Assembly (NCBI GenBank): GCA_965243625.1
Contig: CBDEVI010000002.1
Coordinates: 2,480,001 to 2,544,000 of the forward strand
Direction: 5' to 3'
DNA length: 64,000 bases
Origin: JAJECS01 sp965243625
Lineage (GTDB): Bacteria > Chloroflexota > UBA11872
Below are positions 36,314 to 44,265 of this stretch, piece after piece; positions within the stretch are counted from its first letter, which is position 1, and each line of letters opens with the position of its first letter. Both the position numbers and the translations under genes were made by a program. The notes beneath the pieces were generated by a model that saw only the letters and a program-made list of their open reading frames with translations, was not told where the DNA came from and did not search any database.

Positions 36314-36338
36314 GGCGGCCCTTGTGGCCGCCTTTTTT
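36314..36338 (+). terminator. Rho-independent terminator built from a dispersed repeat
   Basis: GGCGGCC-CTTGT-GGCCGCC followed by TTTTTT. The hairpin is part of a GTAGGGGCGGCCCTTGTGG repeat (36309-36332), the same family as at 3558, 43516 and 56022. Here the T-run makes it a convincing terminator. Confidence 0.8.
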
Positions 36339-36362
36339 GCATTCACGCCACCGTCTACGAAC

Positions 36363-36391
36363 GGTCATTCCGAGCGCAGCGAGGAATCTGG
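36363..36391. repeat. TCATTCCGAGC-type repeat
   Basis: GGTCATTCCGAGCGCAGCGA followed by GGAATCTGG; a single copy of the family paired at 16661-16745 and present at 47891. Confidence 0.75.
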
Positions 36392-36488
36392 AGCTCGCAA
36401 CCTCCGCTGGAGAGGCCGCCTCGGTCAACCCAAGCCGGGCCCGTGAGGTCGAGCGCCGCGGGAAGCTCCTAAGCCCCGCCCGCGCCGC

Positions 36489-38507
36489 CTACCCCCCGTC
36501 GCCTGCCGCGTCCGCGTCTTCGCCGGCCTCCTCGTGCTCCGCCTCCGGCGGCTCGTCGACCCAGCGCCAAATCTCGCCGCCCAGCGCCATTGCGTATACG
36601 CTCTGGTCCTCCGCGAAATGCGGTGACGCGACGACCGTGAGCACCGCCAGGTTGCTCAGGCCCTCGTTAATCGGCTGCCACGACGCGCCGCCCGTCGCGC
36701 TGCGGTAGACCCCGGCGCTGGTGGCGGCAAACACCCGCACGTCGTCCGGCACCGGCGCCGGCACCACCGCCAGCACGGCTGAGCGCCGGCTCGCCGGGAA
36801 GGTGCCGCTCCAGGTATCCGAAATGCGCTCCGCCGGCTTGAACACCTGGCCCGCCGTAGCGAACATCCACCACTGATCCTCCGGGGTGTAGGAAGCCGGA
36901 ATCCCCAGCGCGATCCACGGCGACGCGGAGTCATGCTCCACGAACCGCTCGAAGGTCGCCCCGCCGTCCCGGCTCAGGTGCACCGCCGCCGTGCGCTCGC
37001 CCAGGGTTCCAATGAACACCGTCTGGTCGTTGGCAAAGTCGGGGCCGGTGGCGATGGCCGCAATGGTCTCGCCGTCGAACTCGTAGTCGATTTGCGTCCA
37101 CGAATTGCCGTTGTCGGTGCTCTTGTATCCCAGGCCCAGCGGGCCGCCCGCAAACACCGTCCGATCGCGCGCATACGTGGAGGACACGGCAACCGCCCGA
37201 ATCTCCTCGGTGTCGATGCCTCGGTCCATTTCGCGCCACTCGTCGCCGCCGTCCGTGGTGCGCAGCAGCCCGATGCTGGTCGCGGCAAACGCGATGCGGT
37301 CACGCTGGTAGTTCGGCGAAACGGCCAGGCCCGTCACGTCGGCTTCGGCGTAGTCCTCGGTGACCGGCGCCCACGATTCGCCGCCATCGTTCGACCGGAA
37401 CACTCCCGTCCCGGTTCCGCCGGCGAACATGGTTCCGTCGCGGGCCAGGGCCGGGCTCAGGGCCAGCGTGACCCAATTCTGGCTCGTGATGCCGTTGTTG
37501 GTCGCTTCCCAGGTTTCGCCCAGGTCCGTCGACCGATAGAGGCCGGTCTCGTAGGTGCCGGCCCAAATGGTCGTCTCGCCGTCGTCAACCGTCACCGACA
37601 CGCTCAGCACGGCGCCCACCTCGTCGCCGACCGATTGCAGCGTCCAGGTCTCCCCGGCGTCGGAGCTCACCAGCACGCCGGCGTCGCCCGTCCCCGCCAC
37701 GACGAGCTGATCCTCGCCGAAGTTCGGGGACATGGCGACGGCGTTGATCGACTGCGACGCCACGTCCTCGACGGCGGCCCAGCGACGCCCGCCGTCCGTC
37801 GAGCGCCAGAGGCCATGCTCTTCGGTGCCGATCACCACCACCCGGGCGTCCTTGAACGCGGGCGACAGCGCCACCGCCTGCACCGTGGCGGTGCCGACGG
37901 TCGACTTGCCCAGCTGCGTCCAGGTTCGACCGGCGTCGGTGGAGCGGCACAGCCCCCCATCCACGATGCCCGCAAAGACCATCTGGTCGTTGGTGAAGTT
38001 TGGCGAGACCGCGACGGCCTGCACCGACAACCCGGTGAGCCCGCTGCTGGACGGATTCCAGCTCCGCCCGCCGTTCGTCGACCGGAACACGCCGTCGGCG
38101 TCGCTGCCCAGGAAGGCCATGCGGTCCGTGTCATAGGCCGGGGAAAGGCCGATGGCCACCACGTTGGGCATGGTGCTCCAGAAGGCCAGTTTGTTCCACG
38201 TGTCGCCGCGGTCGAACGATTTGAAGGCGCCGCCGCCGACCACGCCCAGGAAAACGGTGCCGTCCTCGCTCACCGCGGGTGAGGCGACCAACGCCTGCAC
38301 GTAGGGGCTGGTGAGGCTCCGGTTGGAAATCCGCCACGAGTCGCCGCCGTCGTCCGACACGTAGACTCCGGACATCGTCCCGGCGAAGAGCCGCCGCGCG
38401 CCCTCGCCCTGGTCGGCGCCGGCGATGGCCGTGATGGTGCCGCCGGCGCGGCCGCCGACGCGCTGCCATTCATTGACGCGCGGCGCGTCGTCGCTTGTCG
38501 CTGCCAT
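36489..38507 (-). CDS. Asp-box (BNR/YCF48-like) beta-propeller protein
   Basis: 672 residues built almost entirely of about twelve Asp-box turns of the type S-x-D-x-G-x-x-W (for example SDDGGDSWRIS, STDAGRTWTQL, SNDGGESWAPV), each preceded by a strand starting AVAVSPNF or similar. This fits two tandem propellers or a larger sialidase/VPS10-like propeller. No signal peptide or membrane anchor is evident, although most relatives are extracellular. The C-terminus is acidic (EAEHEEAGEDADAAGDGG). Sialidase catalytic residues are not apparent; a binding or scaffold role is likely. It may be co-expressed with the downstream-of-promoter LysM gene. Confidence 0.75.
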   Translation of the reverse strand: MAATSDDAPRVNEWQRVGGRAGGTITAIAGADQGEGARRLFAGTMSGVYVSDDGGDSWRISNRSLTSPYVQALVASPAVSEDGTVFLGVVGGGAFKSFDRGDTWNKLAFWSTMPNVVAIGLSPAYDTDRMAFLGSDADGVFRSTNGGRSWNPSSSGLTGLSVQAVAVSPNFTNDQMVFAGIVDGGLCRSTDAGRTWTQLGKSTVGTATVQAVALSPAFKDARVVVIGTEEHGLWRSTDGGRRWAAVEDVASQSINAVAMSPNFGEDQLVVAGTGDAGVLVSSDAGETWTLQSVGDEVGAVLSVSVTVDDGETTIWAGTYETGLYRSTDLGETWEATNNGITSQNWVTLALSPALARDGTMFAGGTGTGVFRSNDGGESWAPVTEDYAEADVTGLAVSPNYQRDRIAFAATSIGLLRTTDGGDEWREMDRGIDTEEIRAVAVSSTYARDRTVFAGGPLGLGYKSTDNGNSWTQIDYEFDGETIAAIATGPDFANDQTVFIGTLGERTAAVHLSRDGGATFERFVEHDSASPWIALGIPASYTPEDQWWMFATAGQVFKPAERISDTWSGTFPASRRSAVLAVVPAPVPDDVRVFAATSAGVYRSATGGASWQPINEGLSNLAVLTVVASPHFAEDQSVYAMALGGEIWRWVDEPPEAEHEEAGEDADAAGDGG

Positions 38508-38676
38508 CTACGTCTGTCTCCTCATTCTCAAGGCCCCGTCCGGCAGGCGTGGGTGCGGACGTTCCAGCATGCGTTGGGAAAGGCGTGTCGCTCGGACGCC
38601 GGAGTTGACGCCGACGGTTGCTCCACGAGTCCCGCCAGTCTACGGGCGTCCGCCGCCCGCAACAATCCTACCCGCC

Positions 38677-39348
38677 TCACGACCCGCCGCCCGGCACGTT
38701 CAGCTCCTGCCCGACGAATATGTTGTTGGGGTCGGGGATGTCGTTGGCGGCGATCAGCTCCTCAACCGTCACGCCCAGCGCCACGGCAATGGTGCTCAGC
38801 GTTTCGCCGGGCTGCACGATATAGGTCGCCGGGAGCTCGGCCTCGGCGGGCACTTCCGCGTCCGGGGGCAGGAGCAGCACCTGCCCAATCGGCAGATTGT
38901 CGGGGTCCGGGATGTCGTTGAGCCCGAGAATCGCGCTCATGCTCACGCCGTAGAAGCCGGCGATGACCGACAGGTACTCCCCGGGCCGGACCGTGTGCGT
39001 CTTGGGCGTGGGCGTGGGCGGCGGGGTTGGTGTCGGCGTGGGCGCAATCGTCGGCGTGGGCGTGGGTGAGATCACCACCACCGGCACGGCCGTCGGCACC
39101 GGCGTCTCGGGAATCGGCGGCGCGGTGACCATGGACCCGGCGTTTGTCTGCGCGGCGGGCGCCCCGGCGGCGGCGAGCTGGTAGGAGTCTTCCTGCCACG
39201 CCAGGATGCGCCAGGCTATGAGCACGGCCGCGGCCAGCAGCGCCACGCGCAAGAGGCGAATCCAATGCCGGTCCAGCGGCGCCAGCGCGTCCGGGCCGGA
39301 AACCTTGACCCACTCGACGTCCGGGGGCGGCGCGGGTTCTTGCGACAT
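38677..39348 (-). CDS. Membrane-anchored protein with two LysM domains
   Basis: 223 residues. A basic cytoplasmic start is followed by one membrane helix (RLLRVALLAAAVLIAWRIL, about residues 31-49), a Pro/Thr-rich extracellular linker (TPTPTIAPTPTPTPPPTPTP), and two LysM repeats (HTVRPGEYLSVIAGFYGVS and YIVQPGETLSTIAVALGVT, each ending in a NDIPDPxN-type segment). LysM domains bind peptidoglycan GlcNAc, so the protein probably ties the membrane to the wall. It starts 3 bases after the glycerate kinase stop. Confidence 0.85.
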   Translation of the reverse strand: MSQEPAPPPDVEWVKVSGPDALAPLDRHWIRLLRVALLAAAVLIAWRILAWQEDSYQLAAAGAPAAQTNAGSMVTAPPIPETPVPTAVPVVVISPTPTPTIAPTPTPTPPPTPTPKTHTVRPGEYLSVIAGFYGVSMSAILGLNDIPDPDNLPIGQVLLLPPDAEVPAEAELPATYIVQPGETLSTIAVALGVTVEELIAANDIPDPNNIFVGQELNVPGGGS

Positions 39349-39351
39349 CAG

Positions 39352-40743
39352 CTACCAGCCAACCGCGACGTAGAGGTCGTTGACATTCGTGTGCGTGGGC
39401 CCGGTCCCAATCAAGTCGCCCGCGGCCGACAAGAACGCGTGCGAGTCGTTGTCGTCCAGGGCTCGGGCGGCGTCGATGCCCGCGGCGCGCGCGCGCGCCA
39501 CCGTCCCGCCGTCGACCAGGCCGCCGGCGGCGCTCGTCGGGCCGTCGGTCCCATCGGTCGCCAGCGCCATCACCGCCGCGCCCGTCGTGCCCTCCAAGGC
39601 GATGGCCGCCGCCAGGGCCATTTCCTGGTTGCGGCCACCCGTGCCCTCGCCGCGCACGGTCACCGTGGTCTCGCCGCCGAACACCACGCATCCCGGCCGG
39701 TTCACCGGCCGACCGTGGCGGGCGATGTCTCGGGCCGTCCCCGCCAGTGTCAGCGCGAATTCCCGGGCCTCCCCTTCCACCGCCGACGTGACGTGCAGCG
39801 CGTCGAAGCCTTGCGCGCGCGCCGCCTGCACGGCCGCCTGCGCCGCCTGCGCGTTGTCGGCGATGATCACGTTGCGCACGCCCGCGAGCCGCGCGTCGCC
39901 GGGCTTGGGACTCTCCATTTCGCGTCCCGCCGCGCCGCGCTGGAGGTGCTCGCGGATCGGCGCGGGCGCGGTTTCGCGCAAGCCGTGGTCGTCCAGCGCG
40001 CGCAGCGCGTCGGCATAGGTCGTCGGGTCCGGCACCGTTGGCCCCGAGGCAATCACGTCCAGCGGATTGTCCACGACGTCGCTCAGGATCAGCGCCACCA
40101 CACGCGCCGGGTGCGCCGCCGCCGCCAGCCGCCCGCCGTGAATCACCGAGAGATGCTTGCGCACCGCGTTGATGGCATTGATCGTCGCGCCGCTGCGCAG
40201 CAGCTGGTCGGTGAGGCGCTGCAGCGCCTCCAGCGATACGCCCGGCGCCACCGCGGGCGTCAGGCACGACCCGCCGCCCGAGATGCAGCACAGCAGCACG
40301 TCGCGCGGTCCGGCCGCCCGCGCCAATGCCAGCAGCCGACCCGCCTCGCGCTCACCCCGTGCGTCCGGATAGGGGTGGGACGCCTCCACGATCTCGACGG
40401 TCGCCGTCGGCGCCCCATGGCCGTCCTTGACGATGACGAGCCCGCCGCCGACGCGGTCGCCCAGTTGCGCTTCGAGGGCCGCGGCCATGCGGGCGCTCGC
40501 CTTGCCCGCGCCCAAGATCACGATGCGGTCGATGCCCGCCCACGGCAGGGCTGCGTCGCCGACGTGAAGCGCCTCGGCCTCGGCGCGCACGATTGCCGTC
40601 ACGGCCGCCGCCGGGTCCACGGCGGCAATCCCCGCGCGCCCGATCTCCAGCAGCTGCGCGCGCAGCTTCGAATCCAGCGTCCGGCCCCCGGGAAATACGC
40701 GGTGCGGTCGAGTGTACGCACCGCCGCGCCACGGGGAACTCAT
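39352..40743 (-). CDS. Glycerate 2-kinase, MOFRL family
   Basis: 463 residues from an ATG (MSSPWRGGAYTRP); the conserved region begins near LDSKLRAQLL, so a later start is possible. Hallmarks of the glycerate kinase II (GckA/MOFRL) family are ILGAGKASARMA, the phosphate loop CCISGGGSCL, NAVRKHLSVIHGGRLA, LSDVVDNPLDVIASGPTVPD and the C-terminal MOFRL stretch GGRNQEMALAAAIAL with ATDGTDGP. It phosphorylates D-glycerate to 2-phosphoglycerate, feeding glycolysis from glyoxylate or serine. It is co-directional with the LysM gene, with no functional link obvious. Confidence 0.9.
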   Translation of the reverse strand: MSSPWRGGAYTRPHRVFPGGRTLDSKLRAQLLEIGRAGIAAVDPAAAVTAIVRAEAEALHVGDAALPWAGIDRIVILGAGKASARMAAALEAQLGDRVGGGLVIVKDGHGAPTATVEIVEASHPYPDARGEREAGRLLALARAAGPRDVLLCCISGGGSCLTPAVAPGVSLEALQRLTDQLLRSGATINAINAVRKHLSVIHGGRLAAAAHPARVVALILSDVVDNPLDVIASGPTVPDPTTYADALRALDDHGLRETAPAPIREHLQRGAAGREMESPKPGDARLAGVRNVIIADNAQAAQAAVQAARAQGFDALHVTSAVEGEAREFALTLAGTARDIARHGRPVNRPGCVVFGGETTVTVRGEGTGGRNQEMALAAAIALEGTTGAAVMALATDGTDGPTSAAGGLVDGGTVARARAAGIDAARALDDNDSHAFLSAAGDLIGTGPTHTNVNDLYVAVGW

Positions 40744-40808
40744 GTGCCGGCGGCGGTGCATACTGAGCGGTGGCCCGGGCCACCCGAGCGGGCAACGGAG
40801 GCCGACCC

Positions 40809-41777
40809 ATGGGCGATTGTCGGTACTGCGGAGAGCCGGCGGGATTCTTACGCCGCCAGCATGGGGCCTGCGCCAAGAAGAACGCCCGCGCCACGGCGGC
40901 CATCCGCGATCTGTGCGTCCAGGCGGCGCTGCGCGGCGACGACCTGGAAACGCTGCCCGCCAGGATTCGCGAGACCGCCGACGATGGCTTCATCGCCATG
41001 TCCGACGCCGACCTGTCGAACACGCTGGCCGACGCCTGGGGCGACGCCGTCGAAGCCGCCATGGAAGACCACGTGCTCACCGGCCGGGAACGGCGCGGGT
41101 TGACCCGCTATCGCGACCAGTTCAGCCTCAGTCCCAGCCGGCTCGACCGGCGCGGCCACTACGACCTCTTTCGCAAGCTGGCGCTGCTCGCCGTCATCGG
41201 CGAGCACGGCGTCATCCCCCGCTACGACCGCCGCGCGGCGCGGGCGGCGTTTGGCCGCGTGCCCTTCAATCTCATTAAGAGCGAAGCCTTGATCTGGCTG
41301 TTCGACGACGTCGGGTACCTGCGACAGGTCACGCGCCGGGAATTCCGCGGCCAGTCCATGGGCGTGAGCGTCCGGGTGGCCAAGGGCGTCTACGTTCGTC
41401 CGGGCGCATTCCGGGGCCGCCCCATCGAGAAAACCGAAATGGAGCGCACCGACGACGGACTCCTGGGTGTCACCACCAAGCACATCTACTTCAAGGGCGG
41501 CGACAAGAGCTTTCGCGTTCGGCTGGAGCGGATCGTCTCGTTCGAGCCTTACACGGACGGGCTGGGCATCATGCGGGACACGGCCCGCGCCGTGCCCGAG
41601 GCCTTCACCATGGACGGGATCGACGCCTGGTTTGCCATCAACCTCATCGATGCGGTGCTGGACCTCGAGGACGTCACCCTGCCCAAGCGCGACTCACCGA
41701 CGCTGGACGACATCGTGGACGCGGGACCCGACGACGACGCGGGCCTCTTCATCGCCGGCGCGGGCGCTTCGGTCTAG
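40809..41777 (+). CDS. Uncharacterised protein with N-terminal zinc finger and PH-like C-terminal domain
   Basis: 322 residues from MGDCRYCGEPAGFLRRQHGA; an ATG 39 bases upstream is less likely. A CxxC plus downstream His/Cys (CRYCGEP...HGAC) looks like a small zinc finger of the type seen at the N-terminus of some phage- or tellurite-resistance-like proteins. The middle is helical (residues 30-130, Ala/Asp/Arg-rich). The C-terminal half (GLLGVTTKHIYFKGGDKSFRVRLERIVSFEPYTDGLGI) resembles a GRAM/PH-type fold that could read membranes or ligands. Function is unknown; it stands divergent from glycerate kinase. Confidence 0.6.
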   Translation: MGDCRYCGEPAGFLRRQHGACAKKNARATAAIRDLCVQAALRGDDLETLPARIRETADDGFIAMSDADLSNTLADAWGDAVEAAMEDHVLTGRERRGLTRYRDQFSLSPSRLDRRGHYDLFRKLALLAVIGEHGVIPRYDRRAARAAFGRVPFNLIKSEALIWLFDDVGYLRQVTRREFRGQSMGVSVRVAKGVYVRPGAFRGRPIEKTEMERTDDGLLGVTTKHIYFKGGDKSFRVRLERIVSFEPYTDGLGIMRDTARAVPEAFTMDGIDAWFAINLIDAVLDLEDVTLPKRDSPTLDDIVDAGPDDDAGLFIAGAGASV

Positions 41778-41791
41778 GAAATCTCCGATAG

Positions 41792-41830
41792 ACCCCTTCC
41801 CCCTTCGAGGGGGAAGGTTGGGATGGGGGT
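41792..41830. repeat. CCCTTCCCCC-type hairpin repeat
   Basis: CCCCTTCCCCCTTCGAGG with GGGAAGGTTGGGATGGGGG, a variant of the hairpin family at 46900 and 53891, between two convergent genes. Confidence 0.72.
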
Positions 41831-41871
41831 CAAAGATCTGGCGTTCCAGGCGGGGGCCGACGGGCCGCCCG

Positions 41872-42744
41872 TCACGCCGGCAGCGCGCAGTAGGCCAGTC
41901 CGATGAGCCCCGGTCCGACGTGCGCCCCCATCACCGGCGTAAAACCCGTCACAAAGAGATCGTCGGGCCGAATGATGCGCTGCACGTGCGCGGCCAACTC
42001 GTGCGCCTCCGCCTCGTCCGAGCCGTGGTGCACCGTGATCCCCACATACCCGGCGCCCTGCGCCTCCTTTGACACGTGGTGCACCAGGCCCCGCACCGCC
42101 CGCGCGCGCGACCCGAAGCGCGCCCGCACGCCGATCGTGCTGTCCCCGAAGCGCAACACGAACGTCGATGGCAGCGCGTCGGCCACGCGCGCCACGATTC
42201 CGGGCACCCGTCCCCCGCGGGCGAGGTAGGACAGCGAATCGAGCACCGCGACGATTGCACTGTGTGACGCCGCCCGCTCCGCCGTCTCCGCCACCTCGGT
42301 CGCCGCCGCGCCCCCGGCCGCCGCGCGCGCGGCCAGCAACGCGGGGAAGCCCGCCGCCATGCCGGCGCCGCCGGCTTCGACGATATGGACGGGCAGCCGG
42401 TCGGCGATGCGCCCCGCCGCGAGCTGGGCCGCCTCGGCCATCGTCGAAATCGGTCGCGGCAGACACACGCATACCGCCGCTCGAGCCCAGGACGCCGCGT
42501 CCTCCAGCACGCCCTCGTACTCGCCCGGCGCCATGGTGCTCGTCGTGGGCAGCTCGGGGTCCGTGGTCAGGCGCTGCCAGAACTCCGCCTGCGAGATGTC
42601 GACGCCGTCGCGCAGCTCCTGCCCGTGCCACACCAAGACCATGGGCGCGACGCCGATGCGCAACCGCTCGACCTCGTCGGGCGGCAGGCACGCACTGGAG
42701 TCGGTGACGACCGCGACCGGTCGCCGGAAGTCAGGGCTCGTCAC
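41872..42744 (-). CDS. DegV family fatty-acid-binding protein (FakB-like)
   Basis: 290 residues. VAVVTDSSACLPPDEV and the TTSTMAPGEYEGVLE motif form the DegV lipid site, LDSLSYLARGGRVPGI is the conserved helix, and the closing GFTPVMGAHVGPGLIGLAY contains the family His. In Firmicutes FakB holds a fatty acid while FakA phosphorylates it for PlsX/PlsY. It overlaps the upstream PlsY-like gene by 14 bases, which supports a role in fatty-acid incorporation into phospholipid. No fakA-type kinase is in the window. Confidence 0.87.
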   Translation of the reverse strand: MTSPDFRRPVAVVTDSSACLPPDEVERLRIGVAPMVLVWHGQELRDGVDISQAEFWQRLTTDPELPTTSTMAPGEYEGVLEDAASWARAAVCVCLPRPISTMAEAAQLAAGRIADRLPVHIVEAGGAGMAAGFPALLAARAAAGGAAATEVAETAERAASHSAIVAVLDSLSYLARGGRVPGIVARVADALPSTFVLRFGDSTIGVRARFGSRARAVRGLVHHVSKEAQGAGYVGITVHHGSDEAEAHELAAHVQRIIRPDDLFVTGFTPVMGAHVGPGLIGLAYCALPA

Positions 42745-43348
42745 GATCGAGGAGGAAGCGGCGAGCCATCAGCCGGGCCAAGCCCACGTCCTCTTCGGTC
42801 CGCACTTTGCGATACCCGACCAGGCGGCCGACAACCACCACGCCCACGACCACCCACGCCGTCACGCCGATGGTCAGCGATTGACCGGTCAGGCTCAGCA
42901 GCACGGCCGTGGCAAAGAACCCCACCAGCGCGCCGGGCGCCGAGTCGCGCAGCAGCGCCCGTCCCAGCACCAGCCCGGCAAACGCCAGGCACATCTGCCA
43001 GGCCCCCAGCGCCGCCAGCAGCGCGCCGGCCGGACCTATGCCCCGCCCCCCGCGCCAGCGCAGGGTGATGGGCCAGATGTGCCCGCCGACTGCCGCCACG
43101 CCCGCGGCGGCGGACACCTCGTAGCTCTCGAATCGTTGCGCGACCGCCACCACCAGCACCGGTTTGAGCGCATCCAGGAAGCCAGCCGCCGCGCCCGGCA
43201 CCGGACCCAACCGCTCAATGGCGGCGGACCCGCTCACGCCCCCTGCCCCTTCGTCCAGCAAATCGTGGCCGCGCAGGCGGGCAGCCAGATACGCGATCGG
43301 AATCGATCCGATCAGGTAGCCCATCAATACGAGCCAGAAAGCGGTCAT
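42731..43348 (-). CDS. PlsY-like glycerol-3-phosphate acyltransferase homologue with altered motifs
   Basis: 205 residues with about five membrane segments; MTAFWLVLMGYLIGSIPIAY is the typical PlsY opening. The canonical motif 1 (GSGNxGATN) reads GAGGVSGSA here, and motif 2 (GHxFPxFxxFKGGKAVAT) reads GGHIWPITLRWRGGRGIGP, keeping the His but changing several others. It may be an inactive or specialised paralogue. It overlaps the DegV gene, so it probably acts on the same acyl substrate route. No plsX is nearby. Confidence 0.72.
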   Translation of the reverse strand: MTAFWLVLMGYLIGSIPIAYLAARLRGHDLLDEGAGGVSGSAAIERLGPVPGAAAGFLDALKPVLVVAVAQRFESYEVSAAAGVAAVGGHIWPITLRWRGGRGIGPAGALLAALGAWQMCLAFAGLVLGRALLRDSAPGALVGFFATAVLLSLTGQSLTIGVTAWVVVGVVVVGRLVGYRKVRTEEDVGLARLMARRFLLDRDEP

Positions 43349-43515
43349 GGCACCTGCTCACGCCGAGGCGTCGACGCCGCACCGGCAGGCTCGGAGTCTA
43401 GCAATGTCCGCACCGCGGCCCCTTGTCGCCGGGCCGGCAGCCAAGCGCGTTCGGTGCTCGCCCAGCCGGTGCTGACCATCGCCGCGCCTCCCTGCCGCCT
43501 CTCCCCTCCGCCGGT

Positions 43516-43540
43516 GTAGGGGCGCCCCTGTGGGCGCCCG
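43516..43540. repeat. GTAGGGGCG-type repeat
   Basis: GTAGGGGCGCCCCTGTGGGC, then GCCC; a single copy of the family at 3558, 36309 and 56022. It lies in the 279-base gap between the divergent PlsY-like and GNAT genes. Confidence 0.72.
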
Positions 43541-43627
43541 CGGCGATATCGCCAGTGGCAGTGAGGGGATTCCCGCTACCCCTCCATATCCGATGATGTC
43601 TCCCGCAATCCGTCGCGCCCCACCGTT

Positions 43628-44209
43628 ATGCCGCTCCCCGATCCCACCGACCACGAACCCATCCAGGGACCCCGCCTACACCTGCGCCCCGTCACGCCCG
43701 CCGATGCAGCCGCCTTCGACCGGTGGCTCAGCGACCCCGAGGTCGTGGCCTTCTTCGGCCGCCCGCCCGACGACGTCGCCGAGACGCCGAGCGACGAGGC
43801 CGCATCCGCCGGCCTGCCCGGCTGGACGTTCGTCATCGAAGACCGGGGCCGCCCGATCGGCGGGATCGAGTACTTCCACGACCGCGCCGGCGCGCCGTGG
43901 TCGGCCGGGATCGACATCTTCATCGGCGAGCCCGACGCCCGCGACCGAGGCCTGGGCACCGAGGCCCTCCGGACCCTGCTGCGATACCTGTTCGAGACCA
44001 AGGGCCTCAAGCGGGTCACCATCGACCCCGAGCCGTCCAACCACCGCGCCGTCCGCGCCTACGAGAAGGCCGGCTTCCGCGTCGACGGGATCCTCCGCCG
44101 CCACATGCGGATCGACGGCCGCTGGGCCGACATCGCCTTCATGAGCATCCTGGACGACGAGTGGCCCGCCGCTACGGCCCGCTGGCAACCGCCCGACGAT
44201 TCCGCGTGA
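43628..44209 (+). CDS. GNAT acetyltransferase (RimJ/RimL- or AAC(6')-like)
   Basis: 193 residues starting MPLPDPTDHEP. LHLRPVTPADAAAFDRWLSD is the usual beta1-alpha1 opening; the acetyl-CoA pyrophosphate loop corresponds to EPDARDRGLGTEALRTLL, followed by IDPEPSNHRAVRAYEKAGF. The pattern is shared by ribosomal-protein alanine acetyltransferases and aminoglycoside 6'-acetyltransferases, and the substrate cannot be decided. It is followed by the aconitase X gene on the same strand. Confidence 0.83.
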   Translation: MPLPDPTDHEPIQGPRLHLRPVTPADAAAFDRWLSDPEVVAFFGRPPDDVAETPSDEAASAGLPGWTFVIEDRGRPIGGIEYFHDRAGAPWSAGIDIFIGEPDARDRGLGTEALRTLLRYLFETKGLKRVTIDPEPSNHRAVRAYEKAGFRVDGILRRHMRIDGRWADIAFMSILDDEWPAATARWQPPDDSA

Positions 44210-44265
44210 AACCCTGCCGCCCAGCCTGTTACAACTAGTCTGCCGGCCGTCCCAGGACTCGTTAC

